A stretch of 40,948 nt of DNA from Pseudomonadales bacterium (GTDB lineage Bacteria > Pseudomonadota > Gammaproteobacteria > Pseudomonadales > JANQJO01), in assembly GCA_028281605.1 (NCBI GenBank), contig JANQJO010000053.1, forward strand, positions 1 to 40,948, in the 5' to 3' direction. Shown here in pieces: positions 28,101-35,900 of this stretch. The stretch's first letter is position 1; every line of letters starts with the position of its first letter. A model generated the notes under the pieces. It was not told the DNA's origin. It searched no databases and worked only from the letters and a program-made list of their open reading frames with translations. The position numbers and the translations under genes were made by a program.

Positions 28101-31100
28101 CAAATTCTCAATATTAAGCAAAAAATTGATAGGATCTTGCTGCAAGCTTAATTCATTTAAATGCCAGCTATAGACAGTCGCGCCACTGCTTAAAATCGTT
28201 TTCGAGCTTGGCATCAAACTAAAACTTTCAAGCAAAACATCCTTAGCAAAAGTCAATTGCACGCTCAGCTCTAAACCTTCAAACCGTGTCTCTACATCAG
28301 TAGGATCGATTCTATTAAAAGCTATACTGGCTAAAATTGTACGCAAATCAATCTGGGCCACTAACGTATGCGATCCTGGCGCTACCATAGAACGTTCTAT
28401 GGTAAATACATCACTGATTTTCTCTCCCACTTCAAGTTTGCCAGAAAAATAAGCTTTCACTCCTGGAGTCAATGGACTGACCTGCAAAATCAAAGATCCT
28501 GCCACTGTCGGTTGCCAAGAACCAAACTCTAGATCAACTTGTTGATTAACTCCCAAGCTAGGAGCCTCTACAGTACGCTCTAATACTATATCACCGCTAT
28601 CGACCTGTCTGACGATAAGCTGATACTGGGCGTTAGGTAACGCAATATTACCAGTGTTGTGCAACCCCGCCCTGAGCACAACAGGTTCTGCAAGACCCAA
28701 TCGCGTCACAGCCGGACTGGCTCCAACAAAACCTGAAGCCTGTGCCAAGGGCATGATCTGAAGATACGTATCCGCTTCCGCTTTGACCTTACCGACCAGA
28801 TCTGTCACCTGCAGAACCATTTGATAACGACCAGGAGTCAATTGAGAGGTGTACCAAGATAAGCTGATGGTTTTACTTTCCCCAGAGGCGAAACTCTCTT
28901 CATGGGTATCTGTAGAGAAACTTGCGACCTTCTGCCCAGCCGTATTATAAACATGCCCCACCAACAAAGCCGTTTGTGCCTGATTGCTGATGTTTTTTAC
29001 TTGAGCATCAATTTGAGCAGTTTCGTTACCTGTCCAACCTGGCTGACTGGGCTTAAGTTCTAGTATCTGAAACACTTCTGGCTCATAAAGCTCTAGAGCA
29101 AGATCAAAAATAAAACTACCATGTTCTGTTAAATGAAACAGACGCTCTTGCATGAGATAACCTACTGCAGAAATCGTGACAGAAAAATCCAAACTCGTGA
29201 TCTCGGGTAACTGGTAATGCCCCTGCGCATCGGTCAATACGCTGATATTTAAAGGCGCCAATTCGACTTTAGCATTGGCAAGTGGTAAGCCTGTGTCAGC
29301 CGCTGTAATCGTACCTGTAATCTGAGTGCTGCTCGCCCCCCCTTGCCCTTCAGGTGTCAAGGACAATACCATTTGAACCGAGCCAAAACGCTCTAACACC
29401 ACAGAAAATTCTGTAAACTCAAAATTTGGACTGGACACAGCCAAAGTAAATTGTATGTGGTCAATATCAGCTAAAACAAAAGCCCCAGCAGCATCAGTCA
29501 TCACACTTTGTTGCGTTTCCAGCACAGTCACCGTTGCACCAGCAATACCTACCCCAGAAAGAGCTTGTTTCACTTGACCGGTTATCGTCACCTGAGTCGG
29601 GGCTGCGCTGCCTGCATTAGGCATTAGCCTAATACCACCTAAATGACCTGACGCTCCTACTGGAAACAATACTGTCACAGCCTGATCAACAAAACCAGGT
29701 GCCTGCAACACACCTTGATAGTACCCTCTGGGCACTGCATCAACGACCAGGTTGCCTTGGCTATCAGAAACCCCTATTAAATTATCATTTAACCGTAAGC
29801 TAGCACCGACAATGGGCTCAGCAGTCATATTATCTAACACGGTAGCGGTGATCGTACCAACCTCAGACGTATCTACAGTTCCTAAAGCTAATAAGGCATG
29901 ATTTAACAGTAAACGCTCGCCAGCACTGATTGATACAGAAGATACAATAGGTTCATAGCCACTTTTACTGAGGGTGACATTATAATCTCCAGGTTCCAGT
30001 GATGTCAGTGAAAAAGTACCTGTAATTGATGTGAGTGCATTATACTGTAAGGTCCCTTTGCGCAAATTCACCGTTGCTGCATTTAAGGGCATCAGCGTTT
30101 GCGCATCAAATAAAGTCCCTTGCAACACGCCCGAAAGTAACTGTCTAGCCAACACCCAATGTCCAGCTAAAATGGTTTTTCCAGAGATCACCTCAATCTC
30201 TCGACTGACTGGGACAAAACTAGAACGACTGGCTTGCAGAGTATAACGCCCGGCTGGTAAATCTTGTAATAAGAAAAAACCATTCGCATCGGTTGTAACC
30301 TGTCTATTAGGTCTCTCTAAAACCGTCACGGTTACACCGGCTAACGGAACTTCTGAACCAAAACGAACCGCAGTACCCCCTATGGCTCCGGTCAGTTGCA
30401 ATTCTTTGACTGTATTGCTCTGAACAACTTGTTCTAATGCTCTTAAAGCTAAAGCTGTACTCAATACATCCTGCTCCCAACTGCCATCAACCTGTTGGCT
30501 AGCTTGAAGAGCCTGGCTGATTGGATTTAATAAACGAGTACCCTCGCCTGCCTGCACCAAAGCCAATAAAACTTGGCTGCTGACAAAGGTTTCAGACCAC
30601 AGTTCATTCCCATCTTGCCTGGAGAGTAAAAACTCAATTGCCTTATCCAAGAGACTGGGCACACCGGAATATAATTCTTTAAAAGATGATAAAGCCTCTA
30701 TGACCAAGGCCGTTAGATAAACCGAATCTTCATTATCACCCAAACGCCAAGCACCATTGTTTTGCTGCTGTGCTTGCAGATAAAAAATTGCAGCGCCTAC
30801 AGAAGCTTGTGCTTGAGCTTGTATTGCAAATGCTTTTAAAGCCCAAGCCGTATCATAAACTGTACTGCCAAAGGAATCTTGATCACCAAAGCCTCCATCA
30901 GAATTTTGTTGAGTTTTTAGCTGGGTTAAAATCGCTGATGGGTCTTGAGCTAAAACAGAGTACAATAAAGCCAATTGTGCTTGAGCAACTAAAGTATCGA
31001 CTGGATTCATTTCTAAAAATGTCAAGCTTTCATGAGCGGCTTGGGCACTTAAAGAGTCAAAAAGTTGTAAAGTCAGTAATGCTTCAGCCGTATTGTGATT

Positions 31101-31259
31101 TGGACCGACTAAGTCATTAGAAGCTACGTAAGCACCTGAAGTTTGTTTTTGAGCCTGCAACCACAACAAACCCTCTGCTGCCCAAGCTGCTTGCAAACAA
31201 AAACAACACAATAACAAAGGCACGATTGATCTTACTACAAATTGCGTCAATCCACTCAA
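25194..31259 (-). CDS. Giant exported multidomain protein (toroid, CarboxypepD-reg, CARDB-like, GATase-like)
   Basis: About 2,021 aa. A TTG at 31259 is chosen because GGAGG lies 5 nt upstream; the frame is open to 31277. After a signal peptide (SIVPLLLCCFCLQAAWA) come squalene-cyclase-like alpha/alpha repeats (about 30-285, with QNSDGGFGDQDSFGSTVYDT and QQNNGAWRLGD). Five carboxypeptidase-regulatory-like beta domains follow (about 290-720, each with TDxxGxFxLxxLxxGxY). Then come several CARDB-like beta sandwiches (about 735-1420), a segment resembling a glutamine-amidotransferase-like fold (about 1600-1720, LIVAGGR), and a DUF11-like domain near 1830. The C-terminus is helical. It is likely a large periplasmic or surface scaffold, co-expressed with the transglutaminase-fold protein. 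Confidence 0.8.
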   Translation of the reverse strand: MSGLTQFVVRSIVPLLLCCFCLQAAWAAEGLLWLQAQKQTSGAYVASNDLVGPNHNTAEALLTLQLFDSLSAQAAHESLTFLEMNPVDTLVAQAQLALLYSVLAQDPSAILTQLKTQQNSDGGFGDQDSFGSTVYDTAWALKAFAIQAQAQASVGAAIFYLQAQQQNNGAWRLGDNEDSVYLTALVIEALSSFKELYSGVPSLLDKAIEFLLSRQDGNELWSETFVSSQVLLALVQAGEGTRLLNPISQALQASQQVDGSWEQDVLSTALALRALEQVVQSNTVKELQLTGAIGGTAVRFGSEVPLAGVTVTVLERPNRQVTTDANGFFLLQDLPAGRYTLQASRSSFVPVSREIEVISGKTILAGHWVLARQLLSGVLQGTLFDAQTLMPLNAATVNLRKGTLQYNALTSITGTFSLTSLEPGDYNVTLSKSGYEPIVSSVSISAGERLLLNHALLALGTVDTSEVGTITATVLDNMTAEPIVGASLRLNDNLIGVSDSQGNLVVDAVPRGYYQGVLQAPGFVDQAVTVLFPVGASGHLGGIRLMPNAGSAAPTQVTITGQVKQALSGVGIAGATVTVLETQQSVMTDAAGAFVLADIDHIQFTLAVSSPNFEFTEFSVVLERFGSVQMVLSLTPEGQGGASSTQITGTITAADTGLPLANAKVELAPLNISVLTDAQGHYQLPEITSLDFSVTISAVGYLMQERLFHLTEHGSFIFDLALELYEPEVFQILELKPSQPGWTGNETAQIDAQVKNISNQAQTALLVGHVYNTAGQKVASFSTDTHEESFASGESKTISLSWYTSQLTPGRYQMVLQVTDLVGKVKAEADTYLQIMPLAQASGFVGASPAVTRLGLAEPVVLRAGLHNTGNIALPNAQYQLIVRQVDSGDIVLERTVEAPSLGVNQQVDLEFGSWQPTVAGSLILQVSPLTPGVKAYFSGKLEVGEKISDVFTIERSMVAPGSHTLVAQIDLRTILASIAFNRIDPTDVETRFEGLELSVQLTFAKDVLLESFSLMPSSKTILSSGATVYSWHLNELSLQQDPINFLLNIENLQSSQTIAVAEEAMVMITDTLAEQVLEMPLKVPVVSVVDEIRLLSINTDKSNYGALSAVSIETKLSNMGPAFSTGRVDFSLQPLGLEAVPIVLASVPISDLNAGADSVLTIQWNTGTSLVGYYQLNAQLFDAQGQSINTQSTKFSIVAPQISIAAQINADQSEYEAWDTVHLNARVHNLSKNTALSAVLLQVEVVASGGSSLFSEQKDLGVLTPDTIDDHFFSVHLVDANSGDYQAKVTIKDSVRDIVLATAVETFRVERNLLQGLQGSVTVSSSEVIAGQDILCTESITNLSEQAALGVFRSFQLVKMDTMSVLRSVTESLEPISGGSVQMNMRSIDTTGLGAGEYACILSVGTDNQQQVLGYAVFKVAQAPLQMSTTLELNAATRLLVLADPVQDSCSATQQMTFSADLPEVLQAHSALVVKVFDHKGRRVDKHKVRLSEFSDRVRDFGEAKHRRPYLDVEITELVADAVTFTVTARKHKDGDLRAFNQPFKVSAFYYGSEQKWVLNSGWLSAPCGSPLETPSIRDDFVLENSETVELLVQTHHQFKRVENPDRTEQRVYLQTLLQEAGIEYALVDSKEAFREAFYSGYYNQYLLVNERIRLHKTTAKALREAVHRGNGLIVAGGRVPSRHAVLETLGLDASYYHKKHNRKTFRKALAFKAQSLMLEESILHPIAEVTLGRIDKLRHIRAGRAEVLGTFMDAERVGRCDWRCRQLGYDQEDVLEDLAALTFNHYGQGKAVYVAFDLLAEATLAQQSGSHFIYQDVLINSLRATQPDEINTRLGGPVAVTVTVKNQGTAAIGQTLITLPMGSRILDSGPAQIISDSELSVAYQLESAEQMRFTLWFALDYSDGLANLTALTQGGVTESELEVLDFSTLSVFETDIESLEDVLERLQLVKSESRRLKWAYHKLRKAVHFIEKDRDQLAFALMLKATDFLRKAEHLDAKAIRLNIDWILWELAQTKVSVK

Positions 31260-31419
31260 TACAACCTCCAAGCCCAACCTTTAGATTGCAAAATATAATT
31301 TGTCTTTTTTATTCTGTTTTAAGAATAGCCAGCGAAACTTGTGAAAAAGTTCACTTGGTCGGATATTTATGTGATCTTTTGTTGCTGAGTGTAAGAAATA
31401 GTGAATAGAAGTGAGAAAA

Positions 31420-31477
31420 GCCATGAGCGATGTAATAAGCGTCACCCCGGGTGATGAAAATTGTATTTCACGGTAAA
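31420..31477. repeat. Repeat family C copy 2
   Basis: GCCATGAGCGATGTAATAAG through GGTGATGAAAATTGTATTT to CGGTAAAA matches the minus strand of 5785-5844. It lies in the 267-bp gap between two minus-strand genes. Here the open frame from the shared ATG ends after 17 codons, so it encodes nothing of size. Confidence 0.7.
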
Positions 31478-31544
31478 AATTAAGAAGAAAAAAGGTGAAA
31501 ATTTTTTTCCATGAACAGCGTCACATAAATACTCAGTGACAGCA

Positions 31545-32633
31545 TCAATTTACAGAAACACCCTCCATAAGCATCCGCACAAATCTTTTTTCTTCACGAG
31601 CTCCAACATCAGGTAAGCCGTTTAAAACGACTTGTGCTCTCTCAAGCTCTGCTTGATATTTTGGCACTTCTGAACAAGCTATAACCGCCAAAACAAAGTC
31701 AAAGATTTGACGAGCGTACTGCTGTGCATCCTCAGCTGTATACTCTTGTTTAAGTGTCTGCTGCGAGTTAAGTGAGCAAAGAAAGTCGCCCAAAGCCTTT
31801 TCTGGATACTCATGAAGTCTAATATTCAATAAAATAACCGCTGAAGGTTTCTCTGTTTGCACAAAATTAACATAGGCTTGCCCCAAATTTTGAGGATCTC
31901 TTATATAGCTTTCAAAACATTCACCAGTCTTTTCTTTGAGTAGTTGTAGCTGATTTTGTGCTTGTGCAGGAGGCAAACCATTTAATGCTCTAAGATGAAA
32001 CAGAGCCTCAACAGCATGCCAAACCAATAAAGGCGAGAGTGTTGTATTTTTATCAAGCGCTATATCCACTATTTGCTGTAAGGCTTTTATTAAAGTTGAC
32101 TGGTTTTGATAATTTTCTCCATAAAGTGCTTTAGCAGCCCATCTGGCTTGAATAATTTCATTCTCAGCCGCTCTGTTCGGCTCATTACAAATATTTGCTA
32201 ACTGAATGCTTTTTTGCCAAGTGACATACGCTTGCTCATACTGCCCTTGCAAAGCTTGTTGATATCCTATTTCATACCCCAATCGACGCAAATCATTAAG
32301 TGCGCCAATACCAAGAAATTCATGCGCTGAACCTATCTCAATAGAATCAAACAATTTTTGACTAGAATTTAAGCTAACCGATTGGTCCACACTTGTTGCT
32401 CGCGCTTGATTAAAAAACTCCCTCTCTTTTGTCATGCTTCCACGTAATGCATCGTTTTCTACTTTAATAGTTTCCAGCCTCTTGCTCATTGACACTTCTG
32501 GCATTGGCTTTTTAGCTTTGTCTCCTAAACGTGGTTCTGCACCTCGAAGCTCTGATGCTGCAAAACCGGCTGCAAAAGCACCTGTAACACGAACAAATTG
32601 AATATTGCGAGATAAGAAAGAAGAAATATTCAT
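31545..32633 (-). CDS. Hypothetical protein, TPR-like helices
   Basis: A 362-aa soluble protein, mostly helical. Residues about 115-215 resemble tetratricopeptide helices: YEIGYQQALQGQYEQAYVTW followed by QKSIQLANICNEPNRAAENE. TPR-type proteins mediate protein contacts; no catalytic motif is seen. The N-terminal 30 residues include a weakly hydrophobic stretch (VTGAFAAGFAASE) not convincing as a signal peptide. AGGA lies 8 nt before the ATG. It stands alone; the divergent Tse2-like gene begins about 220 nt away. Not recognised further. Confidence 0.55.
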   Translation of the reverse strand: MNISSFLSRNIQFVRVTGAFAAGFAASELRGAEPRLGDKAKKPMPEVSMSKRLETIKVENDALRGSMTKEREFFNQARATSVDQSVSLNSSQKLFDSIEIGSAHEFLGIGALNDLRRLGYEIGYQQALQGQYEQAYVTWQKSIQLANICNEPNRAAENEIIQARWAAKALYGENYQNQSTLIKALQQIVDIALDKNTTLSPLLVWHAVEALFHLRALNGLPPAQAQNQLQLLKEKTGECFESYIRDPQNLGQAYVNFVQTEKPSAVILLNIRLHEYPEKALGDFLCSLNSQQTLKQEYTAEDAQQYARQIFDFVLAVIACSEVPKYQAELERAQVVLNGLPDVGAREEKRFVRMLMEGVSVN

Positions 32634-32856
32634 TTAGCGTTCCTATAAATAATTTTACTCATTGCTGCCATCCCAATCCCATAGAAATGCTTAATATTTA
32701 TTCTTGCTCCCTGTGTTTTGCTGCCTTAGAATGTACACTGATGTAAGTAGGCACTTAGACATCTAGATGGGCAAGCCTTTGTTGAGACTTTAGCCCGTCT
32801 CAGTGCTCTACAGGTGTAAAATAATTAATAGGCATTACAAATTTTGGAGAAGCATG

Positions 32857-33300
32857 ATGCCGAAAAAATATTACGGTTATTTTCCTCTCGATTTGTTTCG
32901 GTTAGGTAATAATAAGCATAATAAAATAGATATGATAAGAAATCGAGACATAGAAGAAATCGAATTTTATCGTTGTAGAGGATTAGATACAAAAACACCT
33001 ACAGGGAATAGTGGTGAAGTGCGCTGGGTTAAAGGGGGCCCTGGTGGTGGAATCTCGCTTTTTGATGATATCTTAACCGCCCCAATTTCAGGTAAGTTTT
33101 GGTATAGAATCCCACGAGACGTTAAAATTCCTGATGGCTTGGGATTGTGTGATTCGCGGCGTAAACCTAATAAGGCCACTCATTATACAATATTTCCAGC
33201 AGTTGACATGCCATTAGATAATTTTAAATTACTATTAAGGCAAATATCTGAAAACGTAAAAATTAAACCATTATTTACTATTAGCACTAAGCAACTTTAA
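32857..33300 (+). CDS. Tse2-like ADP-ribosyltransferase toxin
   Basis: A 147-aa protein matching the Tse2 toxin family (Pfam ADPRTs_Tse2), known from a Pseudomonas aeruginosa type VI secretion effector that acts in the cytoplasm and arrests growth. The matching blocks are FPLDLFRLG (residues 9-17, counterpart of the LYRA strand), GGPGGGISLFD (60-70), WYRIPRDVKIPDGLGL (82-97) and THYTIFPAVDMPLDNF (108-123); from memory Tse2 has DTGGTSVFD and THYTIMPAKPM at the last-named places. The start at 32857 has GGAG 7 nt upstream; the open frame extends to 32803. There is no signal peptide. The adjacent downstream gene is the likely antidote. No T6SS genes lie in the window, so it may be an orphan effector or work as a toxin-antitoxin pair. 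Confidence 0.75.
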   Translation: MPKKYYGYFPLDLFRLGNNKHNKIDMIRNRDIEEIEFYRCRGLDTKTPTGNSGEVRWVKGGPGGGISLFDDILTAPISGKFWYRIPRDVKIPDGLGLCDSRRKPNKATHYTIFPAVDMPLDNFKLLLRQISENVKIKPLFTISTKQL

Positions 33301-33588
33301 TTGATAACTAAAACTATGAATAATAACTCTATTTATCATGTTGAAAACGGGAAATGCTACATTTTGGTAGAAGAAGAGTCAGTAGGAAGAGAAATTCAAA
33401 ACTTAAAATTAGCAATTAATTTAGCTCAAGAAAAAATCAAGGGAATTAAAGAAAAAATGAATGTTATTGATGATGAATCAGAAGAGTATGACGAATTTCA
33501 AGATAGACTGAATGACTATGAACTTTTAGTTTCTGATTTTGAAGATAGATTTGAAGACCTATTAAATAGGCCAACAAAAACACTTTAA
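33301..33588 (+). CDS. Tsi2-like helical immunity/antitoxin protein
   Basis: A 95-aa acidic protein starting at TTG directly after the toxin stop codon (ATG at 33316 is an alternative, 90 aa). From residue 25 on it is two long heptad-patterned helices: EIQNLKLAINLAQEKIKGIK, then DEFQDRLNDYELLVSDFEDR. Tsi2, the antidote of Tse2, is likewise a small two-helix acidic dimer of 77 aa with a comparable DYEL/GYDLA segment. Sequence similarity is weak, so the assignment rests on adjacency, size, charge and helical pattern. Coupled translation without its own ribosome site would keep its level tied to the toxin. Confidence 0.6.
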   Translation: MITKTMNNNSIYHVENGKCYILVEEESVGREIQNLKLAINLAQEKIKGIKEKMNVIDDESEEYDEFQDRLNDYELLVSDFEDRFEDLLNRPTKTL

Positions 33589-33740
33589 AACATAAAGGTA
33601 TCCCATTCGCCCAGGGCGTTGGAAAAAGAAATAAAAGCGCCTGGCTGCTTGCCTGGTTTTCGAGTAGGACTGCTATTTTCTTGGGTTTGGTTGTCATTGG
33701 AAGCGTCCGATGTATCATCATAGCTAAGAAGCCGAACCAT
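33585..33740 (-). CDS. Possible small or truncated protein (51 aa)
   Basis: A short minus-strand frame overlapping the end of the Tsi2-like gene by 4 nt. The product, MVRLLSYDDTSDASNDNQ, then a polar linker, ends AFISFSNALGEWDTFMF; the composition looks protein-like. The frame is open a further 15 codons upstream (ELSQRRLFYNCTHT) without a start, so it may be the tail of a larger lost gene. The rest of the gap to the tRNA (33741-33975) shows nothing I can name. Confidence 0.3.
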   Translation of the reverse strand: MVRLLSYDDTSDASNDNQTQENSSPTRKPGKQPGAFISFSNALGEWDTFMF

Positions 33741-33975
33741 CGTGTGAGTACAATTATAAAAAAGTCGCCTTTGGGATAACTCCTATGGCCTGTTTTAATA
33801 CAAAATAGGTCAAAAATCATTCAAAACCATCTGGTCATAAAGTTATTAGCTAAAAAGTATTGACCTGAGAGGATTCAAAGTCGTATGATACGCGCCGAGC
33901 GATTGTAATAACTCAACTGCTGCTTAAGATTTCTTACATTAGTTGTGTTAGTAAGTAAGGGTGCGCTAAAACTAT

Positions 33976-34051
33976 TCCACAGTAGCTCAGTTGGTAGAGC
34001 AAGCGGCTGTTAACCGCTGGGTCGCAGGTTCGAGCCCTGCCTGTGGAGCCA
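33976..34051 (+). tRNA. tRNA-Asn (anticodon GTT)
   Basis: A 76-nt cloverleaf. Acceptor TCCACAG pairs with CTGTGGA, discriminator G, encoded CCA. The D-arm is GCTC-AGTTGGTA-GAGC, the anticodon arm is GCGGCTGTTAACCGC with GTT, and the T-arm contains GGTTCGAGCC. A terminator follows at 34186. Confidence 0.97.
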
Positions 34052-34185
34052 AAGTTTTTAATTTGAACCCTAGATAATTACCTAAAGGAAACTTTTTTAA
34101 ATATAATATTAAGCTAGAGTAAGCATTATACTAGACTAAGCTAGCTAAGATTTAAGCAATACCTTAAAATACAAGGTTTATATAG

Positions 34186-34220
34186 GGCCACTTACTCCCT
34201 CTTTCAAGTGGCCTTTTTTT
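34186..34220 (+). terminator. Rho-independent terminator after tRNA-Asn
   Basis: GGCCACTT (34186-34193) pairs with AAGTGGCC (34206-34213), 12-nt loop, followed by seven T residues. The T-run is on the plus strand only, so it serves tRNA transcription; on the minus strand the hairpin may still slow transcripts of the operon ending at 34247. Confidence 0.85.
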
Positions 34221-34246
34221 ATGTTATTCAATACAACTTTATAGGC

Positions 34247-35896
34247 CTAAATAATAGTCAATCCTTTCGCGCCCATTAAGATCAGCATATAATAAAAAAC
34301 CCAACGAGCAAACCGAGCCTTCCACCCCACATGACCTGCTAACAACTCAATTCCATAAAACAATACAACCAACTTCGTTACTAAAGCTCCCAACTTTTCA
34401 CTCCAATAAAAACTGATCGGCAGATAGGGCAAAGTCAAAACTATAAATACTACCAAATAATCTAAAGTCGTCACTTCAAACATTCCCTCTCTAGCAAAAC
34501 GAATATTTACAAGCACAGCAACCGCGATTAAAACAATCATACCATTAAGCAAAATATCTAACTCTGAATTCAAGTCATCCGTTCCTTCAAGCAAATACAC
34601 AAAAATGGACACCGCTATATACACACACACTCGCTCCAACCAAGGAAATATCAATTTAAAATGCTGTAATAAAGCCGCACTCAAAACACATAAAAACAAC
34701 AAAGAAACAGCCAAAATTCCAATATCAGGCAACATCGCTCTACTGAAAATAGCAACCAAAGAAAGATATAAAGGCAATATCAAAGCCACCAAATAAAAAG
34801 ACAAAATAGACCATACACACCTGCCTCTGGCCCAGCTTAAGCATTTAGAAAAAAAACCAAATTCAAAACTAAACTTACGACGACAACTCTGCAAAGGCCT
34901 ATGCTCAGCAATATTCATCAAACTCAAAATCAATACCGACAGCATAAAAAACCAGGAGCAAATAATAAAATCAGAGCTGTACCTCAAAAAATAAGCACTA
35001 CTGATAAAAACATACTGTGTAATATAAACAATAATCACCACTTCACGATGCGCAATACCTAAACTTAACAATCGATGATGCAAGTGTTTTTTATCTGCCT
35101 TAAAAGGGGAAACACCTTCCCTGATACGCAACATGATAACACTAAGCATATCTAACACTGGTAAACCCAATATTAATAGAGGTAAAGCTGGGCTTAACGC
35201 CGTATTGACAGGTTGCGAAACTTGTAACACAAATATACCAGCAGAAAAACCCAAAAATTGGCTGCCAGAATCCCCCATAAAAATTCTCGCAGGATAAGTA
35301 TTAAAACGTAAAAAACCCAACACGCAACCAATCGTACACAAACACAACAACAACAAAGTAGTGCCTTCAGCAATATAGGCCAAAACAGCAATCAAACCTA
35401 AAGCCAATAAGGTAATGCCACCAGCCAAGCCGTCCAAACCATCAGATAAATTGATCGCATTAGTGATACCCAATAAAACAAACACCGTCAAAGGAATTGC
35501 CAATATATCTGGCAATACAAACTCTAAAGAAAAAAACGGAAGATGTGTTAAACTGACCCCACCATAAGTCACAGGCATTAGCACAGCTAGGAATTGACCA
35601 AACAATTTAATACGATAATCCAAATCAAAACGATCATCAGCAGCACCAAAAATCAATAAAATACCAACACCAAATAAGTAGCTGATTACAAATTTATCAA
35701 TCTGACTCCAAACCAAAACGGTAACAAATAAACCCAAAACCATGGCAATTCCACCAACACGAGGAATACCATCCAGATGGATTTTACGCTCATCAGGCAA
35801 GTCAATCAGCTTAAGAGGAACAGAAGCCTTGACCAACAATGGAATCAAAACCATTGTTATAAACAAGGCCGTTAAAAACGGGAAAAATAAACTCAT
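34247..35896 (-). CDS. WecA/MraY-type undecaprenyl-phosphate sugar-1-phosphate transferase with C-terminal membrane extension
   Basis: About 549 aa. Starts lipid-linked glycan synthesis by moving a sugar-1-phosphate from a UDP-sugar to undecaprenyl phosphate in the inner membrane. The core (residues 1-330) has DLPDERKIHLDGIPRVGG, then FGAADDRFDLDYR with the Asp pair, AINLSDGLDGLAGG, RIFMGDSGSQFLGF and the HLHHRLLSLG loop. The residual 200 residues add about six hydrophobic helices not found in WecA of about 360 aa. The start at 35896 lies 4 nt past the exosortase stop codon; the frame is open to 35947. It is the last gene of the exosortase operon; the sugar specificity is unknown. Confidence 0.88.
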   Translation of the reverse strand: MSLFFPFLTALFITMVLIPLLVKASVPLKLIDLPDERKIHLDGIPRVGGIAMVLGLFVTVLVWSQIDKFVISYLFGVGILLIFGAADDRFDLDYRIKLFGQFLAVLMPVTYGGVSLTHLPFFSLEFVLPDILAIPLTVFVLLGITNAINLSDGLDGLAGGITLLALGLIAVLAYIAEGTTLLLLCLCTIGCVLGFLRFNTYPARIFMGDSGSQFLGFSAGIFVLQVSQPVNTALSPALPLLILGLPVLDMLSVIMLRIREGVSPFKADKKHLHHRLLSLGIAHREVVIIVYITQYVFISSAYFLRYSSDFIICSWFFMLSVLILSLMNIAEHRPLQSCRRKFSFEFGFFSKCLSWARGRCVWSILSFYLVALILPLYLSLVAIFSRAMLPDIGILAVSLLFLCVLSAALLQHFKLIFPWLERVCVYIAVSIFVYLLEGTDDLNSELDILLNGMIVLIAVAVLVNIRFAREGMFEVTTLDYLVVFIVLTLPYLPISFYWSEKLGALVTKLVVLFYGIELLAGHVGWKARFARWVFYYMLILMGAKGLTII

Positions 35897-35900
35897 ACAG

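Noticed and set aside
32857..33588. Part of a type VI secretion cluster
   Set aside because: No Tss, VgrG, Hcp or PAAR genes nearby; only the toxin-like pair is seen.
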